Below, one piece after another: positions 6,069 to 10,600 of a stretch of 10,600 nucleotides of DNA. Within the stretch, counting starts at the first letter, position 1. Each line of letters starts with the position of its first letter. The DNA comes from Alphaproteobacteria bacterium UBA685 (lineage in GTDB: Bacteria; Pseudomonadota; Alphaproteobacteria; Puniceispirillales; Puniceispirillaceae). The stretch lies in contig DBMZ01000006.1 of NCBI GenBank assembly GCA_002299005.1, positions 1-10,600 on the forward strand, written 5' to 3'. Both the position numbers and the translations under genes were made by a program. A model generated the notes under the pieces. The model searched no databases. It was given only the letters and a program-made list of their open reading frames with translations, and was not told the DNA's origin.

Positions 6069-7205
6069 ATGTCAAAAATAGATGAGCAAAAAGTTGATGT
6101 GCTATTGCCGCATAAGGAACGCTTTACGCCGCAAAATGGCGGGGCGGTCTCAACGGTCGTCTATGAATTAGCGCGCCATATTACGGCCAAAAGCAACCAA
6201 GATATCACGATTTTTGGCTCCATGATTGACGCCCCCAAAGACGGTGTCTCCTATCAGGGGCTATCTTACAAAAAACCCTTTTGGCAATCGCGCAATGCTT
6301 GTCTTGCCAAAGCCTATTTGCGCTTTTTGCAAACAAATGGACGCACCCCCTCCCTTATTGAGGTTCATGGGCGACCGCAAGTGGCGGCATTGATCGCTTC
6401 TAGCCGGCCTGATTTGAAAGTCGTTCTATATCTGCATAATGATCCGCGCACCATTAAGGCAAGCAAGACGGTTGAACAGCGCAAACGATTATCACAACAG
6501 CTTGCGGGGATTATCTCTATCACTGAATTTGTGAAGGGCTGTTTCCTTGAAGGCCTTGGTGATGAGGATGATTACCGCGCGCAGCATTATGTGAATTTAT
6601 TGGGCGTTGAGCGTCAAAAAACACGTCCCAAAGCGCGCCAAAAACAGATTTTTATCGCCGGCCGTATGGTCCCTGAAAAAGGCATCCTAGAAGCCTGTCA
6701 GGGGGCGGTGCCTTTACTGTTTGATAGGCCTGATTGGCAAATCATTCTTGCGGGCGGTAAGAATTTTACCGATACGAATATAAATGGAAGTGGCCTCAGC
6801 GCTTATGAAAGAGATATTCAGCGCGCACTTGCCCCGCTTGGTGCACGTGCAATCACCTTGGGCCACCAGCCGCTTGCCGCGGTCAAACGCCTGCAAGCAC
6901 AATCAGAGATTTGTCTTGTGCCCTCCCTATGGCAAGAACCGGGCGGCCTAACTGTGCTAGAGGCGCTCTCAGCAGGGGCGGCCTTGATTACCACCAATCG
7001 CGGCGGCATTCCAGAATTTGCAAAGGGCCGCGCGCTTATTGTGGATGAGCCAAGCCCGAGCGCCTTTCAAACAGCCTTAAAAGCCCTGATAGACGATGCG
7101 GCAAGACGCCAAGAGTTGCAAGATATCGCTTGGCAGGATTTTCCCTTTACCGCCAAAAAAATGAGCGCCCGTGCCGCCACGTTCAGGCACCGGCTTATGA
7201 CATAA
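6069..7205 (+). CDS. Glycosyltransferase family 4
   Basis: GT-B retaining glycosyltransferase. The N-terminal acceptor half contains NGGAVSTVVYELARHI (residues 23-38) and the VLYLHNDPRTIK stretch. The C-terminal donor half starts with IFIAGRMVPEKGILEA and includes the GT4 E-x7-E motif, EPGGLTVLE, with E290 and E298, followed by TNRGGIPEF. The LHNDP and GRMVPEKG blocks resemble an alphaproteobacterial GT4 group I recall but cannot name to a substrate. Length 378 is complete. ATG 6069 has no strong Shine-Dalgarno, only a weak purine stretch. It is divergent from the GT9 gene (167 bp between starts) and reads towards lptD 103 bp downstream, so a role in LPS or other surface glycan synthesis is likely but inferred. 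Confidence 0.87.
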   Translation: MSKIDEQKVDVLLPHKERFTPQNGGAVSTVVYELARHITAKSNQDITIFGSMIDAPKDGVSYQGLSYKKPFWQSRNACLAKAYLRFLQTNGRTPSLIEVHGRPQVAALIASSRPDLKVVLYLHNDPRTIKASKTVEQRKRLSQQLAGIISITEFVKGCFLEGLGDEDDYRAQHYVNLLGVERQKTRPKARQKQIFIAGRMVPEKGILEACQGAVPLLFDRPDWQIILAGGKNFTDTNINGSGLSAYERDIQRALAPLGARAITLGHQPLAAVKRLQAQSEICLVPSLWQEPGGLTVLEALSAGAALITTNRGGIPEFAKGRALIVDEPSPSAFQTALKALIDDAARRQELQDIAWQDFPFTAKKMSARAATFRHRLMT

Positions 7206-7247
7206 AACATGGTTTTAATACCTTGGTTTAATTTACAAAGACGCCTT

Positions 7248-7265
7248 TTTGGTGATACAACCAAA
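7248..7265. promoter_or_regulatory. Inverted repeat upstream of lptD
   Basis: TTTGGT (7248-7253) and ACCAAA (7260-7265) form a perfect 6-bp inverted repeat around GATACA in the 103-bp gap before lptD. Just upstream, TTTACA at 7232-7237 with a 16-bp gap to GATACA could be a weak sigma-70-like promoter, which would place the repeat across its -10 element. This is compatible with an operator but is short enough to be chance. Confidence 0.25.
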
Positions 7266-7308
7266 TCATAATATCCACCTGACCTGTACCCTGTTAAAGG
7301 CAATGTTT

Positions 7309-9480
7309 ATGACCATCTCATATCAGTCGGCTCGGCGCCTCTTGCCATTCATCCTCACCGCATTGATGTTCATCTGTCTGTTTATGTTTTACGCATCACC
7401 TACTTTTGCCCAATCAGCGCCTGTTCAATTTGAAGCTGACAAGGTTGAAACCAATCAAGAAGACGGCATCCTGATTGCCACAGGGAATGTCATCCTGATA
7501 CAAGATGGCGATGAGTTGCGCGCCGATAAGGTCGAATATGACCGCAAAAATGAGCGCGCCATTGCGACAGGGCATGTGATCTATAAGACGGCTGATGGTG
7601 CCACACATATGTCTGATTATTTAGACTTAAGTGATAATTTCAAAACCATTCTAGCTGAGCCTATGATTTCTGAGATGACTGACGGCTCACGCTTTACAGC
7701 CTCACGCACGACAGGCAATTTTGATACGACCACCACGATGGAAAGCACAAGCTTTACCCCTTGTAATTGTGATTATGAGGCAGGTGATTCCCCTATTTGG
7801 GATTTGCGCGCGACAAAGACGACGCATAATAAGCAAAGCGCCACAATCATTCATGAAAATGTGCGCATGCATATATTCGGCTTGCCTGTCTTCTATTTGC
7901 CCGTCCTCGCCCATCCAGATTGGACTGTTGACCGCAGAACAGGGTTTTTGGCGCCCTCAGTCTTCTATTCATCATCTGAAGGCTCAACCATCTCTGCACC
8001 CTATTATAAAACACTTGGCCCGTCTGCTGATGTGACTGTCCGGCCCTATTTGTTCCAAAATCGTGGTCAGGCTGTGCATAGCATTTACCGCGAAAAAACA
8101 GATTATTCAGACTTAACCGCTAATATTTACCTCGCAGATGTCGCAACCTTTAAAAAGGAACGTGAGAGTGTTGGCGCGATTGATTTAGTTCACAAAACAA
8201 ATGTTGGCGATGATTGGAACGTCCGCACCCGCCTTGTGCGCACATCCCAAGATACGTTTTTGCGTCGTTATAAATTCAATTCAAGCTATGATTTGAAGTC
8301 CGAAATACGCGCAGATAGAATCAAAGATGACCGCTATTACCTTGTCGAAGCCTCTGACTTTCAAGGTTTGCGTGAAGCAGACACTCCTGATAAAGAGCCA
8401 TCTGTCCTGCCACATATCTATTATGAGAGCTACACACCGGGCTTTCGCGAAAACCAATCTATCCGCACAGAAGTCTCAGCCCTTCAATTGGCGAATGATG
8501 AAGGGCATGATTTGCTAAGATGGTCGAGCGATGTCAGCGTGCAAGAAGAATTCACATTATTTGATGGCAGTCTTGATGTCGAAATGGGCGTCATGTCCTC
8601 TCTGTATGATATTAAGAATAAAACAGATGCTGATTATCATGAGGGCGAGATAGGCCAAGCAAACCCTTATTTCTCTCTTGATTGGCGCGCGCCTGTAGCC
8701 GCCGTGGCTGATTTTGGCGTTGTCATGCTAGAGCCACGCGCCAAGATCACCTATATTGGCGGCGCTGATCGCACAGATGAAGTGCCAAACCGCGATGCCG
8801 CCGATTTCCGTCTTGATGAAGCAAACCTGTTCATGACACAGCGCCATCAAGGTAAGGATTTCGTCCTGCCCGGCACCAGAGCCGATATTGGTCTGTCTGC
8901 GCTTGCGGATGATACCATCTTTGGCGAGGTAAGCGGTTTTGCCGGCATCTCTCGCAGAATTGAGGGCGACACCACATCAGGCCTCACAACAGGCGATAAT
9001 CGCAATTATTCAGATTATGTCGCAAGTGCCTCTATCAAACCCTCTGATGCGCTCTCACTTAGCTGGTCTGGCCGCGCGGACTCCAAAGATTTTGAGCTGA
9101 ATGAATCAAGAACAAACCTGTCTTGGCAGTATAAATCGTCAAAGATTGATATTGAACATGCACAGCTTTCAAAGGCGCATTTCTCAAGCTCTACGACTGA
9201 CCGCGAGGGGCTTTCAATCGCGCTTCAACAAAATCTGCCAGATGGGTGGATTGCCAAGGCTAGCCAAAATTGGGACCTATCTAATGGCAAGACAGAGCGC
9301 GATAAAACACGCTTCACCCTTGCATGGACAGGTGGTTTCCAAGACTGCTTGACCCTATCGCTCGATTATCAGCGTGATTCCTCATCAGACCGTGATATTC
9401 CGCGCAAAGATGAAGTGTTCTTGGTCTTGAACTTCAAATATCTAGGCGCGATTAGCCAGTCTGACTTCCAAGACAATTAG
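7309..9480 (+). CDS. lptD: LPS-assembly protein LptD, outer membrane
   Basis: Outer-membrane beta-barrel that, with lipoprotein LptE, receives LPS from the periplasmic Lpt bridge and inserts it into the outer leaflet. Residues 1-34 form a signal peptide: basic ARR, a hydrophobic run, and a likely cut after SPTFA. An OstA/LptA-like beta-jellyroll follows (about 38-140; FEADKVE, ATGNVIL, LRADKVEYD, ATGHVIY). The LptD signature is at about 190-245: FGLPVFYLPVLAHPDW, RRTGFLAPS, and PYYKTLGPSADVTVRPYL. The rest is barrel, ending with the QDCLTLSLDYQRD and DRDIP block and a final strand near 706-713. C152, C154 and C680 are the only mature cysteines and probably form the N-to-C disulfide that activates LptD. 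I start at ATG 7309, with AAAGG 8 bp upstream; ATG 7303 is too close, and an upstream in-frame TTG at 7249 would bury the signal peptide. No surA, pdxA or rsmA follows, unlike many genomes. Confidence 0.93.
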   Translation: MTISYQSARRLLPFILTALMFICLFMFYASPTFAQSAPVQFEADKVETNQEDGILIATGNVILIQDGDELRADKVEYDRKNERAIATGHVIYKTADGATHMSDYLDLSDNFKTILAEPMISEMTDGSRFTASRTTGNFDTTTTMESTSFTPCNCDYEAGDSPIWDLRATKTTHNKQSATIIHENVRMHIFGLPVFYLPVLAHPDWTVDRRTGFLAPSVFYSSSEGSTISAPYYKTLGPSADVTVRPYLFQNRGQAVHSIYREKTDYSDLTANIYLADVATFKKERESVGAIDLVHKTNVGDDWNVRTRLVRTSQDTFLRRYKFNSSYDLKSEIRADRIKDDRYYLVEASDFQGLREADTPDKEPSVLPHIYYESYTPGFRENQSIRTEVSALQLANDEGHDLLRWSSDVSVQEEFTLFDGSLDVEMGVMSSLYDIKNKTDADYHEGEIGQANPYFSLDWRAPVAAVADFGVVMLEPRAKITYIGGADRTDEVPNRDAADFRLDEANLFMTQRHQGKDFVLPGTRADIGLSALADDTIFGEVSGFAGISRRIEGDTTSGLTTGDNRNYSDYVASASIKPSDALSLSWSGRADSKDFELNESRTNLSWQYKSSKIDIEHAQLSKAHFSSSTTDREGLSIALQQNLPDGWIAKASQNWDLSNGKTERDKTRFTLAWTGGFQDCLTLSLDYQRDSSSDRDIPRKDEVFLVLNFKYLGAISQSDFQDN

Positions 9481-9485
9481 CCACG

Positions 9486-10112
9486 CTAAATTGTGGCGAC
9501 CATCGCCACCGCGACCGCGATGATAGAGCCGCCTGTGATGCGGTTCATCAGCCTTGCCCCGCTCTCGCTCTTGATAAGCTTGAACAGAGAATTTGCGCCT
9601 ATCGCATAGACAAGACAGCCCGCAAATAGCATGGTGGCAATCGTCACCATCACAATCACCGCATCTAATAGAGACAGGTTTGTGAGATCGACAAATTGCG
9701 GCAAGAAAGATAGATAAAAGACGATGACCTTGGGGTTCGTGCCACTAATCGCGATGCCTGCGCCCAATGTCTGACCAATTGAGCGCTGTTTGCCCTCATC
9801 AGCACGCCTAGCATCCTCTGCCAAAAGAGGTGCGGCCTTCCATTGATTATAGCCCACATAGGCCAGGAAAAAGGCCCCAATAATGCGCACATAGATCATA
9901 TAGGGCGCGATGACATCTGCAAGACTATGTAGAGAGGCCAAAACAGCTATCAGATAGATGAAGTCACCCATTATCAAGCCAAGACCCAACAGCAAGCCAG
10001 AACCGATACCACGCGCCAATGTGCGCGATAATAGGGCAACAATCCCGGGGCCCGGCGTCACCACAAAAATAAAGGTCGCAATCGCAAGCGCGAGTATTGT
10101 TGCTATATCCAT
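9486..10112 (-). CDS. LysE/RhtB-family amino-acid exporter
   Basis: Inner-membrane efflux protein of the LysE superfamily, which exports amino acids or related metabolites. The 208-residue protein has about six hydrophobic segments: 5-28, 35-60, 68-90, 115-138, 148-175 and 195-207. Family motifs are TPGPG at 19-23 in the first helix and SGTNPKVIVFYLSFLPQFVD at 123-142. Substrate cannot be told from sequence; lysine, homoserine, threonine and others are known for relatives. The start ATG has AGAGGA 8 bp upstream, a good ribosome site. The start codon lies in one arm of a long inverted repeat, which may affect translation. It is convergent with lptD, only 5 bp apart, and lies 80 bp downstream of a flavodoxin-like gene on the same strand. 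Confidence 0.9.
   Translation of the reverse strand: MDIATILALAIATFIFVVTPGPGIVALLSRTLARGIGSGLLLGLGLIMGDFIYLIAVLASLHSLADVIAPYMIYVRIIGAFFLAYVGYNQWKAAPLLAEDARRADEGKQRSIGQTLGAGIAISGTNPKVIVFYLSFLPQFVDLTNLSLLDAVIVMVTIATMLFAGCLVYAIGANSLFKLIKSESGARLMNRITGGSIIAVAVAMVATI
9493..9509. terminator. Short GC-rich hairpin at the lptD/exporter junction
   Basis: GTGGCGA (9493-9499), loop CCA, TCGCCAC (9503-9509): a perfect 7-bp stem beginning 13 bp after the lptD stop, inside the last codons of the exporter gene. No T-run follows on the plus strand, and only ATTT on the minus, so it is not a standard intrinsic terminator. It might still slow polymerase or protect the lptD mRNA end. Confidence 0.3.
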
Positions 10113-10173
10113 AAAGCAAATCCTCTTTTATACGCCCCTACAAGGCGTCTCTGATCTGGCTTTATGGATATAG
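10103..10173 (-). promoter_or_regulatory. Long inverted repeat spanning the exporter leader and start codon
   Basis: CTATATCCATAAAGC (10103-10117) and GCTTTATGGATATAG (10159-10173) are perfect 15-bp reverse complements separated by 41 bp. A nested pair, ACGCC (10132-10136) and GGCGT (10144-10148), sits nearly on the same centre. In exporter mRNA the structure would start about 20 nt after the flavodoxin-like stop codon and place the exporter ATG (10112-10110) inside the outer stem, with the AGAGGA ribosome site in the internal loop. This geometry suggests control of translation initiation. The structure is seen directly; the function is inferred. Confidence 0.6.
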
Positions 10174-10192
10174 AAGCTTTCGCGATACTTTT

Positions 10193-10600
10193 CTAGCGAT
10201 ATTCCGGATTGGGGAAATCAAAACGGCAACCAGCATCCCAAGAGGCGCGCTGATTACCATGTGCTGGCAAGCCGCCGCCGCGTTTTAGCATCGCCGCCAT
10301 ATGCATTAAATTCCACGTCATAAAAGTCGTATTACGATTTGTGAAATCATTTTCAAGACCACCAGACCCATCATCAAGATAAGATGGCCCCGGCCCCGCC
10401 TCGCCTATCCAACCGGCATCAGCCTGTGGGGGAATCGTATAGCCAATATGCTGGAGGGCATAGAGCATCGACATCGCACAATGCTTGACCCCATCTTCAT
10501 TGCCGGTGATAAGACAGCCGCCGACCTTGCCATAATAGGAATATTGACCCGCCTCATTCAGATTGCCTGATGAGGAATAAAGCCGCTCAACCACCTGTGT
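10193..10600 (-). CDS. Flavodoxin/NADPH-dependent FMN reductase-like protein, partial
   Basis: C-terminal 135 residues of a flavodoxin-fold oxidoreductase; the N-terminal part with the FMN-phosphate loop lies beyond the window. The visible part resembles a well-conserved family annotated as flavodoxin or NADPH-dependent FMN reductase: GQYSYYGKVGGCLITGN, EDGVKHCAMSMLYALQHIG, IPPQADAGWIGEAGPGPSYL, ENDFTNRNTTFMTWN, and the tail DAGCRFDFPNPEYR. The TGNEDGxKH and AGPGPSYLD blocks are its strongest signatures. Members are thought to bind FMN and reduce small acceptors with NAD(P)H; the substrate of this group is not established to my knowledge. The frame stays open to the window edge, so the true start is outside. 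The exporter gene follows 80 bp downstream on the same strand. Confidence 0.82.
   Translation of the reverse strand, partial: TQVVERLYSSSGNLNEAGQYSYYGKVGGCLITGNEDGVKHCAMSMLYALQHIGYTIPPQADAGWIGEAGPGPSYLDDGSGGLENDFTNRNTTFMTWNLMHMAAMLKRGGGLPAHGNQRASWDAGCRFDFPNPEYR

Noticed and set aside
7204..7217. AAAAC-ATG-GTTTT hairpin after the GT4 gene as terminator
   Set aside because: Stem is short and AT-rich; too weak to support a terminator call.
10164..10195. Small plus-strand peptide starting ATGGATATAG opposite the exporter leader
   Set aside because: Only about ten codons before a stop, no clear ribosome site; explained by the inverted repeat.

Overview
This window reads as chromosomal core DNA from a Gram-negative bacterium, most likely an alphaproteobacterium. 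The reasons are a full-length LptD whose C-terminal motif and cysteine arrangement look alphaproteobacterial, a GT9 heptosyltransferase-like gene, and a GT4 glycosyltransferase resembling a family I associate with alphaproteobacteria. Moderate GC and very tight packing would suit a marine lineage such as SAR116, but that is a guess. I see no rRNA, tRNA, insertion sequence, integrase, phage gene or CRISPR array.

Layout. At 1-514 (minus) lies a small cytochrome b561-type gene whose 3' end looks broken by a frameshift and a later stop. At 606-1238 (plus) is an AlkA-type DNA glycosylase, convergent with and overlapping by 4 bp a SRAP/YedK-type abasic-site protein (1235-1891, minus). Then comes a divergent intergenic region holding three 17-bp tandem repeats (1920-1970). 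It leads into a plus-strand run: threonylcarbamoyl-AMP synthase (Sua5/TsaC type), a D-2-hydroxyglutarate dehydrogenase-like flavoprotein, and a DUF924 protein (2010-4995). Next is an envelope block: a GT9 glycosyltransferase (minus, 4984-5901), divergent from a GT4 glycosyltransferase (6069-7205), followed by lptD (7309-9480). The right end holds a LysE/RhtB-type exporter (9486-10112, minus) and the C-terminal part of a flavodoxin/FMN-reductase-like protein (10193 to the window edge, minus). The 80 bp between those two carry a perfect 15-bp inverted repeat that includes the exporter start codon.

How the genes fit together. The glycosylase makes abasic sites and SRAP proteins cap abasic sites, so these neighbours plausibly act in the same repair economy. 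The two glycosyltransferases and LptD suggest synthesis and export of lipopolysaccharide. No intergenic region reaches 300 bp. Most of the window is ordinary housekeeping. The items most worth a second look are the long inverted repeat over the exporter start, the clamp-binding-like QADLF tail of the SRAP protein, the 17-bp triple repeat and the damaged cytochrome gene.
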